The notes under the pieces were generated by a model. That model saw only the letters and a program-made list of their open reading frames with translations, was not told where the DNA came from and ran no database searches. A stretch of 62,000 nucleotides of DNA, taken from the NCBI GenBank assembly GCA_015680685.1, contig MNCI01007639.1, positions 647,348 to 709,347 of the forward strand, given 5' to 3'. How positions within the stretch are numbered: the first letter of the stretch is position 1; each line of letters opens with the position of its first letter. The position numbers and the translations under genes are program-made. Below, piece by piece: positions 24,638 to 35,114 of the stretch. The stretch comes from Gnetum montanum (lineage: Eukaryota; Streptophyta; Gnetopsida; Gnetales; Gnetaceae).

Positions 24638-24957
24638 TGAAATACCACAAAATTTTGGGTCTCGGAATCTCGGTTACAAATTTGGCTAAGTGTCAAAATG
24701 GTGGCACTTTGCCCAAATTTTTCTAAGTGTTGAGTGTAGTCAGCTCCAACTGCCAGATTTGCAAAATTTTTCTAAGTGTCAAAAAAGTGGCACTTTCTCT
24801 CAAATTTGTCTAAGTGTCAAAACTTAGCAAAATTTTCTAAGTATTGGTGCTATGCTCCCTAGCATAGCTAGCGTAGCATGCATGAAGTCTTGTATTGCAA
24901 AAGTATCTAAGTGTCAACATCAGTTACAGAAATTTTTCAAAGTGTTGTGCTATGCTC

Positions 24958-25080
24958 GACACTATAGCTATTACACTTGACACTATAACTATTATGCTCT
25001 ATAGTGACACTGTAGTTGTTACGCTTGACACTATAGCTATTATGCTTAGAACTATAGCTGCTATGCTCTACTATGCTCTA
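24958..25080 (+). repeat. U3 minisatellite, five units
   Basis: Five units of 21-26 bp of the form GACACTATAGCTATTATGCT follow each other. The 3' LTR of the same element has seven (33763-33936). Confidence 0.8.
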
Positions 25081-25566
25081 GAGCATAGTAAGCATAGCCA
25101 ACACACAAATAGCCAATTTTGCAAAAAAATTTAAGTGTTGTGCTATGCTCTCATTGCCCATGCTACACTCCAAAGCATAGCTAGCATAGCACACTTTTTA
25201 GTGACAAGTTTTTCCTAAGTGTCAAATCAGAAGTTGTCAAGCTAGCTCAACATGGAAGAGGCATTTGGTAGATTTTTCTAACTCCTGAGGCTTCCCCTCA
25301 TACTACACCCTAGAGCATAGCCAGTGTAGCAAAAACAAGGATTATAGTCTTTACAAGATTCTTCTAGTTGTCCATGCTACATCCTATCCCTAGGGAGCAT
25401 CTCGTGCCCACACGTAATAAAGGACAAGTGTAGTAGCCAGAGTTAGAAAATTTTTAAACTTTTTCTAGTCACATCCAGACTTAGAAAATTTTCTAAATTT
25501 TTCTTGTGGTCCCACCTACTACACTGCCACATGCCACCTGATTTACATTTTTGACTAACCCTAGAC

Positions 25567-25574
25567 TATAAATA
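25567..25574 (+). promoter_or_regulatory. TATA box of E2 5' LTR
   Basis: TATAAATA in the conserved context ACTATAAATACCCC, shared with the other A-family LTRs; the likely Pol II promoter of the element. Confidence 0.65.
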
Positions 25575-26289
25575 CCCCTACGTCCCAATGTTTTAGGGGG
25601 GCTTCCATTTTTCATTGGTTGGCAATTGGCACTTTCATTTTGGCATTTGGCACTTTGGCATCTTAGCACTTAGCTCTATGGGCAAATGAGACCCAAAGCA
25701 CACCACACAGGCAAAGAGGCATAGCTAAACCACACGGTATGCCACAACCCTATTGTAGCCCTATAGAACACTGCATGCTACACCATGCTGGCCAACCTGG
25801 TAGGCACAGTTCATCATAGCAAGCACAAGACTTCATGGTCCAAGACCACCAAGACTATGACTATGCTCTCACTACGCCTATTGTACACTATGTACCTTTT
25901 GATACCCTTTTGAAATTATCTACACTCCCCCTTTTAGGATGGTGCACTTCTTTTTTTGAATTATGTTGCATTTCTCTTTGGTATTTAGTGTAACACTTGT
26001 ATTTTCTTGCTTTTCATACATATTTACATGTTTACATCATTGTTCTTAGGCTGGGACACCATGCTACACTCTGTCTTAGCTAGTCCCAATGTCCATGCAT
26101 AACACGGTATAAACCCTTCTCACATATGATCATTTTAACACCATATGAGTCCCTGTCTAATCAACCAGACTATTCAGGGCACCTCATTTCCATTTTCTAG
26201 CATGGTCCTCACATGGATTCAGGGTTAGGTTGTACACCCATGAACCTCTTGGTGTTCCAACCACTAACATTTTTAGACATCATAGTTTT

Positions 26290-26308
26290 TGGTGCTAGAA
26301 GGAGGGCC
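26290..26308 (+). promoter_or_regulatory. Primer binding site of E2
   Basis: TGGTGCTAGAAGGAGGGCC, five bases after the LTR end. This is the best preserved copy, with TGG intact. It does not resemble the initiator-Met type (TGGTATCAGAGC). Confidence 0.8.
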
Positions 26309-26638
26309 TCATCATTTTTCTTCTGCATTTTTTGATTGGCACTTAGCCAAAAATTTGGATGTCTGGAGAGCATAACAAGTTCTCAGAGTGTAGCAAGCTC
26401 TAGTGTAGTGAGCATGGCAAGCTCTAGCATAGTAATCGTAGCACTAGAGTTAGCCATTTTCAGGAGCTTTCATACTTAGCATTTTTTCTACATTTTCATA
26501 CTTAGCATTTTTTCTACATTTTTACACTTAGACATATTTATACTTAGCCATTTTTCTACTTGTGGAAAATTAAGTCATTTTTCTGCAGTTTCCAAAGTTA
26601 GCCACTTTTTGCAAATAGCAACTCTCACAACCCAACCT
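26309..26638 (+). other. E2 leader
   Basis: Non-coding. It contains 'cttagcattttttctacatt' direct repeats (26476-26600) and ends just before the gag start. Confidence 0.5.
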
Positions 26639-28640
26639 ATGAATATGAATCTAGATCAATCTCCCACATTGGTGTCTAACACATTTGACACCAAGATCCA
26701 TGCAAAGCATGTCGCACTAAGCCATGAACAATACAATTTTGTTTGTTCAAAAATACAAGCAGGATTACTAATGAATCACCTTGACCTAGGAGCAAAACAA
26801 GATTATGAATGAGTCCATCAGGATGGATGAGAGTATTGTTTAACATAATCCCACTCATTGAGTCTTACCACGAACTGTTGTGCCAACTCATCTATGCAAA
26901 AAAGCATGATGTAGGGACAACCTACAAGGAAGCCTCATAGGAGGAAGAAGATGAGTTTGAGGTCTACACTGAATGCGAGAGCCCCCTCTACACCATATTC
27001 CAACAAGCACTTCTTAGTACAACCCCTCCTTGTTTCAGTCCACCCATTCTCTCTAAGATGGTGACCATGTTAATTCAGCCTTCATTGTAGGTGACTATTG
27101 CATTTGCCCAACCCTATGCTCATGCAAGGGCCCCTTCCTAGCCCCAAATGACTCAAGCATCCTACGTCCCACTTGTCTCATCAATGTCCACAACATTTTT
27201 CCAACCCACTCATGTGTGTTCCACCTCGATCACCATATCCATCCCTCAACCAACACATCAACAACTATATGCTACAACGTTAAACTAGCAAACTCCACAA
27301 CCAACAATCTGACCCTATTCCATACACCCAACACAAGCTCAACCAATGCTACTAGTTTGCACATCTCCAAGCTTGGATTAGGCATTCTAGCTAATCTAAA
27401 GCTTGATGGAGGAGATTAGCTGACTAAAGGCTACCTCTTTGATATTGTCAAGGTGGTGGACTTATACCAAGACAATCCCATAAGTCCTACAGTACCACCT
27501 CTAACTCTCCCAACTAGGGTCTAGCTACCTTGACTCACCAAGTACAATGGTGAAGGGGATCCCAATGCACACTTGGTCATATTTTAGTCCAAGTGCTTAC
27601 TCCTTCAAGCTTGGTCACATGCCATCATGCACGTGTTTCCCATGTTAGTCTCTACCAAGACCTTAGACTGGTACCATGTGCTATCTAGCACCTTAGTCTC
27701 CTCCTTGGAGGATCTCCTTGGCTAGTTTATGACACACTTTAGGTACAACCTAAAGCCTAAAGCAACCCTTGACGAGCTCATGCAAGTTAAGAAAGGGCCC
27801 CTAGAAGCTATGCCAAAATTCCTACAATGCTAGAACACTGCATTGGCCAACATGCATAGTAGAGATGCACCTACTAAACATCTTCAAGGGTGTAGTGAAT
27901 GACTTCATCAAGTCCAAACTATATAGTCTCTCATTGAAGCTTTTACCCAAATGAAGGGCATAGAGGAGGCAGCACATGCTAGCAATGACTCGGCCTACAT
28001 GGCCTATAGAAACCAAAATGTGCACAAGAAAAATGCAATAGTGAAAATAGTGGTCACAAGAAAAAAAGCAACCAACCAGGGCTCAACAACTAAATAGCCC
28101 AAGGCCCTAGCTCACAAAGCCACCAAATTTGATGCTAACTCACCTACATTAGGAAGGGCCACCCTAAGGCCCAACTTTAAGTGCAAGGATCACTCAAAGT
28201 ATACATTGCTACCGATGGAACCCTCTAAACTACTGGGAAACTCATAAAAGCTAAGTGAATCCATTACAAACATGTATTAGAGATCACCCAGCAAAAACAT
28301 GATAGGTACTATGAACTACTAAGGAACCATGCCTTAGCAGTACCAAACAAGCCCTTGGTCCCACAACATTTCAAGCTAGATCAATACTATCATTACCACT
28401 AGATGTCTGGTCATAGTATGTACAACTATCATGCTTTGCAAGATGAACTACAAAGAATGATAGAACGGGGCCAACTGGTGCTAAACACAATGAGCCAATC
28501 CAATGTAGATGACATCCCCTATGTCATAAACTCCATTAGCATAAGTGGCAAGTCCAAAGCTATGCAATAATCTTTTGTGATATGCATGACTCCTAACAAG
28601 GCAAGGATCCTCTTGGCCTCCATAAGCAAGAGGTATTTTT
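26639..28640 (+). pseudogene. gag: E2 gag relic
   Basis: It starts MNMNLDQSPTLVSN at 26639, followed by LSHEQYNFVCSKIQAG. The frame then shifts; a Ser/Thr/Pro-rich linker spans 27000-27420. The gag core is at about 27541-27830, in order KYNGEGDPNAHLV, MHVFPMLVSTKTLDWYHVLS, LVSSLEDLLG, FMTHFRYNLKPKATLDELM. A basic region (28030-28100) and the knuckle region follow near 28385-28440, where both Cys codons have become Tyr (TGT to TAT). Several stops and frameshifts make it inactive, but it is collinear with E0 and E1. Confidence 0.85.
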
Positions 28641-29440
28641 TTGTTATCAAAGTGTCACCTTAGGTACACACAACACCCTTTGTGATCAAGGTTCCATAGC
28701 AATCATCTGCTAAGATGTTAAATTGGCAACCTAACCAACAATCCACTAAGACATTTAAATAGCATGATGCAATAACAAAAATTGCTAAGCAACCTTTTGT
28801 CATCAAGGTGCCATAATGAGTTAGCCCTGCAACAACTCCTAAACCACCATTTGTCATAAGGGTGCCATAATGTGATGGCCCCTCACCTACCCAAAGCCTA
28901 ATAGTGTGCAATGTCTTAGTCTCTCCTCCTTCAAGGATCAACCCCACTAGCAACTTGGGTAGGCCTACCAAATGGCAACACAAGAGGATGAACAAGCACC
29001 TTGCAACCCCCATGGCCAAAGCGAAGGCCATAACCAGCAAGCAATAATCAAACACTAGGGTTCCTACCCCTAAGTAGACCAAGAAACCCATGCCTAAGTA
29101 CCCTCTATGAGAGATCCATCTCTTAAGCTACATGGAGAAAGTCAAGGTCAACACAATAGCCAATTTCAAGGACTTTGTGGTTGCACTAACCTAGGTGAAA
29201 AAAATGCCCAAGCAAAAGAACATAATGTTGAGCTTGTACAACCTAGTCATGACCTCATCTCCTCACTACCAAGCATTGGCCTAAATGTTGGCCTTCATTC
29301 TTATTATAAAGGACATCCTTGCAAATGAGACATCCATTCGTGCAATGATGTTGCCCCATACACCACAAGAATTAGGTTCAACATCCCTAGTGTTTTGTGA
29401 CAATGTAGTAAAGATCAACCCCAAATGAGAAGAGGTCACT
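28641..29440 (+). pseudogene. E2 gag-protease linker relic
   Basis: This region joins the knuckle to protease. It contains repeated 'VIKVP'-like short coding motifs (cctttgtgatcaaggttcca, ttttgtcatcaaggtgccat, ttgtcataagggtgccataa), and 'gatgttaaattggcaac' copies of the minisatellite core. The minus-strand frame of 143 codons at 28660-29091 is a shadow. No domain is recognised. Confidence 0.45.
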
Positions 29441-29938
29441 ACAGCTCCACTATTCATTAGCATACATGTTGGGTAGTGCATGATCTATAGAGTGCATGTC
29501 AATGATGGTGTAGCAACAAACGTAGTCCTGCACTCTGTCATCAATAAGTTAGGACTAGTAGACAAAATTAGGCCAACCAAGACCATGTGTCTAAAATCCT
29601 TCAATGGATCATGCATCACTATGAGGGGTATAATCAACTTAGCCTTCATAGTAGGAGAACAATTCCCCATAAGCATAGATTTCACTATCATAGAGGAGAT
29701 GCTAGGCTTCAACCTAATCCTGGGTAGGCCTTGGCTAGCTCAATTAAAAGTAGTCTCCTCTCCCATCCATCAAGAAATCCACCTTCCATATGAAGATGGT
29801 CAAGTTATCATCCATGGCGATAATGCCTCCTCTTCGGCTATCTACAACATAGACATGGTGCAAGTGTCAGAGGTGGAGCTTCTTGATGGTACACCTATGG
29901 AAACCAACACAATGCCTAGGGCTAACACACCCAAATGA
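29441..29938 (+). pseudogene. E2 aspartic protease, open over 152 codons
   Basis: This retropepsin-like domain is the best preserved coding segment of the A family. The open part begins at 29480. It shows HVNDGVATNVV with the catalytic Asp-Gly, NKLGLVDKIRPTKT, FTIIEEMLGFNLILGRPWL (the conserved second half with ILGRPWL) and HQEIHLPYEDGQVIIHGD. In the family this enzyme acts as a homodimer to process Gag. The upstream part (ISIHVG followed by a stop in place of Gln) is broken, so the start at 29480 is not the original one. The frame ends at a TGA at 29936, after which a further open stretch follows. Confidence 0.85.
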
Positions 29939-30371
29939 GTGGTTGAAGCCAACAACCTCCCAAAGGATCCTAAGCCCTATGTGTTCCCTAATCCACACCT
30001 GGTGAGGAAGCAGCTATGTGATCAAGATTTTCTCTTGCCCAAAAATGCACTAAGCAGTTACTTACCCCATGCCTCCATTGGCCATACATTTTTTATTTTT
30101 TCTTGCATTGTATTTATTCATGCATTTACATTTCACCTACTTACCTAATTTACACACTACTTTGTTTTGTTTACACATTTCTACTTTGTTTATACATTCA
30201 TCCACTTAGCTTATGTATTGTATTTTGAAAACATCAAAAACATGTAAAAAACTTAAAACTACAAAACACATGGCTTGAAAAGGCCTTAAACTAGCCCACA
30301 GCCCAAAATGGCCTAAAACTATAGCTTTTGCACTACTTTCCTTTCATTTGTAAATTTTAACTCTATTTATG
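29939..30371 (+). pseudogene. C-terminal coding tail after protease and start of non-coding region
   Basis: An open stretch 29939-30148 continues the same frame past a single TGA. It starts VEANNLPKDPKPYVFPNP, and is conserved in E1 at 41726-41947, so it was once coding. Its last 25 residues are hydrophobic (IFSCIVFIHAFTFHLL) but coincide with the AT-rich non-coding start, so a membrane role is not claimed. After 30149 no coding sequence is seen. Confidence 0.5.
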
Positions 30372-30372
30372 N
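30372..30372. other. Single N at a probable contig junction
   Basis: The ambiguous base lies exactly between the two copies of the 1,649-bp duplication. Confidence 0.85.
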
Positions 30373-32021
30373 TTGGCAACCTAACCAACAATCCACTAAG
30401 ACATTTAAATAGCATGATGCAATAACAAAAATTGCTAAGCAACCTTTTGTCATCAAGGTGCCATAATGAGTTAGCCCTGCAACAACTCCTAAACCACCAT
30501 TTGTCATAAGGGTGCCATAATGTGATGGCCCCTCACCTACCCAAAGCCTAATAGTGTGCAATGTCTTAGTCTCTCCTCCTTCAAGGATCAACCCCACTAG
30601 CAACTTGGGTAGGCCTACCAAATGGCAACACAAGAGGATGAACAAGCACCTTGCAACCCCCATGGCCAAAGCGAAGGCCATAACCAGCAAGCAATAATCA
30701 AACATTAGGGTTCCTACCCCTAAGTAGACCAAGAAACCCATGCCTAAGTACCCTCTATGAGAGATCCATCTCTTAAGCTACATGGAGAAAGTCAAGGTCA
30801 ACACAATAGCCAATTTCAAGGACTTTGTGGTTGCACTAACCTAGGTGAAAAAAATGCCCAAGCAAAAGAACATAATGTTGAGCTTGTACAACCTAGTCAT
30901 GACCTCATCTCCTCACTACCAAGCATTGGCCTAAATGTTGGCCTTCATTCTTATTATAAAGGACATCCTTGCAAATGAGACATCCATTCGTGCAATGATG
31001 TTGCCCCATACACCACAAGAATTAGGTTCAACATCCCTAGTGTTTTGTGACAATGTAGTAAAGATCAACCCCAAATGAGAAGAGGTCACTACAGCTCCAC
31101 TATTCATTAGCATACATGTTGGGTAGTGCATGATCTATAGAGTGCATGTCAATGATGGTGTAGCAACAAATGTAGTCCTGCACTCTGTCATCAATAAGTT
31201 AGGACTAGTAGACAAAATTAGGCCAACCAAGACCATGTGTCTAAAATCCTTCAATGGATCATGCATCACTATGAGGGGTATAATCAACTTAGCCTTCATA
31301 GTAGGAGAACAATTCCCCATAAGCATAGATTTCACTATCATAGAGGAGATGCTAGGCTTCAACCTAATCCTGGGTAGGCCTTGGCTAGCTCAATTAAAAG
31401 TAGTCTCCTCTCCCATCCATCAAGAAATCCACCTTCCATATGAAGATGGTCAAGTTATCATCCATGGCGATAATGCCTCCTCTTCGGCTATCTACAACAT
31501 AGACATGGTGCAAGTGTCAGAGGTGGAGCTTCTTGATGGTACACCTATGGAAACCAACACAATGCCTAGGGCTAACACACCCAAATGAGTGGTTGAAGCC
31601 AACAACCTCCCAAAGGATCCTAAGCCCTATGTGTTCCCTAATCCACACCTGGTGAGGAAGCAGCTATGTGATCAAGATTTTCTCTTGCCCAAAAATGCAC
31701 TAAGCAGTTACTTACCCCATGCCTCCATTGGCCATACATTTTTTATTTTTTCTTGCATTGTATTTATTCATGCATTTACATTTCACCTACTTACCTAATT
31801 TACACACTACTTTGTTTTGTTTACACATTTCTACTTTGTTTATACATTCATCCACTTAGCTTATGTATTGTATTTTGAAAACATCAAAAACATGTAAAAA
31901 ACTTAAAACTACAAAACACATGGCTTGAAAAGGCCTTAAACTAGCCCACAGCCCAAAATGGCCTAAAACTATAGCTTTTGCACTACTTTCCTTTCATTTG
32001 TGAATTTTAACTCTATTTATG
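30373..32021 (+). repeat. Second copy of the 1,649-bp duplication
   Basis: It contains a second, nearly identical set of linker, protease (open part 31130-31588) and tail (31589-31798). Its end at 32021 leads into new sequence (ataggtgccacttgatattt) that matches E1 at 42141 onward. The non-duplicated order in E1 has only one copy. Confidence 0.95.
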
Positions 32022-33516
32022 ATAGGTGCCACTTGATATTTTTTTTCTAGTTGATTTTTCTAGGATCTTATAGGCACATAGCATGACTATGCATGCAGCA
32101 TCATACCTCATACAAGCAAGGTAAGCACTAGTCTGCTATGACTATAAACTAGTATAGACAGTCCACTATGACTATAAACTAGCACAAATCATCCTTGGGT
32201 TATGATGTTAAACTGGCACAACATCCACCATCTACTACAATGTTAAACTAGCACCCAGTAGTCTGATAGAACTATAAACTAGCATACCATGGTCTACTAG
32301 GACCTTAAACTGGGTTTTCAATCTACTACGACTTTAAATTGGCATTTTGCTAATCTTTTGGAGCACCTACCATCTATGCAACCCTTGGGCCACTCATAGC
32401 ATCATTGCCTCCCACCATTCTGCTAATCTTTTGGAGCATTTTTCATTGGTGAAACCCTTGCAACACTCGTAGTATCATCGCCTTCCATCATTCTACTAAT
32501 CTCTTAGAGCACCTGCCATTAGTGCAGCCTTCAAAGCACTCATAGCAACATCGCCTTAGAACTTTCACTGGCTTTCTAAGCACTTCCAATTGGCATAACA
32601 TTTGATGCATTTGTAGCATCTTCACATCCAACACTTGCAACATCTTCACATTTGACATTTGCACTTGCATTTCACATTTTATGGTTTTCTTGTCTTCTCT
32701 AAATTATGTTTGTAGGATGAAGCCTCAAAGATGGTCATGCAGAGATGCATCTCATTGTAGTAGCAAGTTGCCACCTCACTCTAATATGCATGATTAGACT
32801 AACTAAGCCACCCAAGAATGCACATCCCCCTCATCCCATTACAGCCTATGCACATCCACTCTTTCATCCCAATAGCCTCTCATCCCCTACATACTCATGA
32901 TTGCACATCCCATGATGAGCCTCTATTGGTTGGTTAAAGCCCAAGCAGATGTAATGCAACTCATCCTTGGGAGGAAAAACCTATCCTATAGATGTGACAT
33001 GGTTGCATCAAAATAAATCCCATCTACTTGATGGCCAACTTGCAGCTAGCATTCAACAGTAAGCCAAATCCAGCGAAGGTTCACCTCATAGCAAGACAAA
33101 AAATGCAAAAAAAAATAAAAAAGAAAGAAAGAAAGGGAAGAAGCACATCCCCAAGGAAATTGACAATGCTTTAGCTTTGCAACCAACCCAGCCTTGGATT
33201 GACTTTGACTCTCTCATAAGTACTCCAATGAGAGGTCAACATTTCAAGGGCAAGCCACTTCATGCCATGGTCACTATCAGCTATGCTAAATTTACATCTT
33301 GCATTAGGATACACTTTTGCATTTATTTTCTCTACTTGCATTTCATCTCCCTAGCACATTACCAACACACTTTGCCTTAACATACCCTTATCCATAACAC
33401 TCTTAAGTGTGGTGAAATGACATCCGATCAGGTACTAACAAGCAATGTTGGTGCCATGTCTACTGTGATTTTTTGCAATTCTTTGTTGACATCTCTTGGG
33501 CTACTCCTCCAGACAT
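32022..33516 (+). repeat. E2 3' non-coding region with TAAACTAGCA minisatellite
   Basis: The minisatellite (actataaactagcac, atgttaaactggcac, accttaaactgggtt) spans about 32120-32345. It is followed by 'gcatttgtagcatcttcaca' repeats (32595-32660), and a purine-rich tract at 33098-33150. No coding region is supported. The corresponding E0 and E1 regions keep the same order. Confidence 0.65.
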
Positions 33517-33533
33517 CAACAAAGAGGGGCCAT
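33517..33533 (+). promoter_or_regulatory. Polypurine tract of E2
   Basis: CAACAAAGAGGGGCCAT directly before the 3' LTR start; identical in E1. Confidence 0.8.
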
Positions 33534-35109
33534 TGAAACAACATAAAATTTTAGGTCTTGGCATCTCGACTACAAATTTGGCTAAGTGTCAAAACAATGT
33601 AACTTTCTACAAATTTGTCTAATTGTCAAAACTTAGCAAATTTTTTGAAGTATTAGTGCTACACTCCCCAGCATAGCTAGCGTAGCATGCATGAAGACCT
33701 ATTTTTCAAAATTTTCTAAGTTTCAATAGCAGGTACAAAAATTTTTCCAAGTGTTATGCTATGCTCAACACTATAGCTATTATGCTCTATAGTGACATTT
33801 TAGCTATTACACTTGACACTATAGCTATTATGCTTGACACTGTAGCTATTATGTTCTTTAGTGACACTATAGTTGTTATGCTCAACACTATAGCTATTAC
33901 GCTCGGCACTGTAGCTGCTATGCTCTAGAGCATAGCAAGCATAGCCAACACATAAATGGCCAATTTTGAAGAATTTCTTAAGTGTTTTGCTATGCTCCTA
34001 TCGCCCCTACTATGCTTCAAAGCATAGCCAGCATAGCAAACTTTTAGGTGCAAGTTTTGCCTAAGTGTCAAGTCAAAAGTTGTCAAGCTAGCTTAGCATG
34101 GAAGAGGCATTTAGCAAAATTTTCTAACTCCTGAGGCTACCCCTGCTGTTACATTCTAGAGCATAGCCAACATAGTAAAAACAAGGTTTACAATCTTCAC
34201 AAGATTCTTCTCTAAGTGTCCATTCTATGCCCTGTGTCCAAGGAGCATCCCATTTCCCATGCATAACACAGGACAAGCATAGTGGCCAGAGTTAGAAAAT
34301 TTTTAAAATTTTTCTAGTGGTCCCACCTACCACACTACCACGTGGCATATGATCCATATTTTTGGCTAACCCTAGCCCTATAAATACCCATGCATCCCAA
34401 TGTTTTAGGGGGAATTCCATTTTTCATTGGTTGGCAGTTGGCACTTTCATTTTGGCATTTAGCACTTTGGCATCTTGGCACTTAGCTTGATGGGAAAATG
34501 AGACTCAGAGCACACCACATTGGCAAAGTAGCATAGCTACATCACACGATACACTACAGCCCCATTGCAACCTTGTAGAACACCACATGCTACACTGCGA
34601 TGGACAACCCAACAAGCATAATTCATCATAGTGAGCACAAGAATTCATAACCCAACAACAACGAGATTGTGATTGCACTTCTACTGCATCTGCAATACAA
34701 CTATGTACCTTTTGAGACCCTTTTTGAATTAGCTATGCTCTCTTTGTTGGGGCAGTGCACTTCTTTTCTAAAATTTTGTTGCCTTTCTCAAGCATTTCTC
34801 TTTGGTATTTAGCATAACACTTGTATTTTCTCACTTTTTCATATGTATTTGCATGTTCACATCACTATTCTTAGGCTAGAACTCCCTGCTATCCTCTAGG
34901 TTAGCCAGTCCTAGTGTCCATGTGTAACGTAGTATTAGCCCTTCTCACATATGGTCATGTTAACACCACATAAGTCTCTATCTAATCAACTAGATCATTA
35001 AAGGTACCTTTTTTCCATTTTCTAGCATGACCCTCACATGGATTCAGGGTTACGCTATATGCCCACCAACCTCTTGGTGTTCTAGCCACCAATGTTTTTA
35101 GATGTCACA
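33534..35109 (+). repeat. E2 3' LTR
   Basis: It starts TGAAACAACATAAAATTTTA and ends ...TTTTTAGATGTCACA. TATAAATA is at 34379-34386. Compared with the 5' LTR it has lost about 110 bp near 33600 and gained two minisatellite units. A 20-bp perfect palindrome is at 33917-33936. Confidence 0.9.
33763..33936 (+). repeat. U3 minisatellite, seven units, with 20-bp palindrome
   Basis: Seven units of AACACTATAGCTATTATGCT type, ending in GCTATGCTCTAGAGCATAGC (33917-33936), which equals its own reverse complement. Confidence 0.8.
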
Positions 35110-35114
35110 CCTAG

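Larger units (their letters stand above)
24638..26284 (+). repeat. E2 5' LTR
   Basis: It starts TGAAATACCACAAAATTTTG and ends ...TTTTAGACATCATA (CA mutated to TA) before the primer site. The TATA box TATAAATA is at 25567-25574. U3 holds a five-unit minisatellite (24958-25080), an 18-bp perfect palindrome (25071-25088) and several 'gagcatagc' half-sites. Confidence 0.9.
28723..30371 (+). repeat. First copy of a 1,649-bp near-identical duplication
   Basis: It matches 30373-32021 at a fixed offset of 1,650. I found three differences, all transitions: 29055 C/30705 T, 29521 C/31171 T, 30352 A/32002 G. It covers the gag linker, protease and part of the 3' non-coding region. Confidence 0.95.
24638..35109 (+). 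mobile_element. E2: innermost gag-protease LTR retrotransposon (plus)
   Basis: 5' LTR 24638-26284 and 3' LTR 33534-35109, with perfect target duplications CCTAG at 24633-24637 and 35110-35114. Removing E2 rejoins the E1 LTR as ...accctag|ccctataaata. It is the youngest level of the nest and has the least eroded protease. It lacks RT, RNase H and integrase. Apparent length is 10.47 kb, but 1,650 bp of that is probably an assembly duplication around the N at 30372, leaving about 8.8 kb, close to E0 and E1. Confidence 0.9.

Noticed and set aside
24957-25090. CRISPR-like repeat array
   Set aside because: Units are contiguous with no unique spacers and lie in a plant LTR; it is a minisatellite.
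24638-26284. Interpretation of 23588-26284 as one long LTR with an internally duplicated U3
   Set aside because: The missing TATA-to-end half of the first LTR is found at 35115 with a perfect CCTAG duplication, so nested insertion explains it better.
28660-29091. Minus-strand open frame of 143 codons (and its second copy at 30367-30741)
   Set aside because: It is antisense to the gag-protease linker of E2 and is conserved only because the plus strand was coding; its hydrophobic look comes from repeated VIKVP-type codons read backwards.
31130-31588. Second protease gene in tandem
   Set aside because: Same sequence as 29480-29938 with one silent difference and an N between; more likely an assembly overlap than a second gene.
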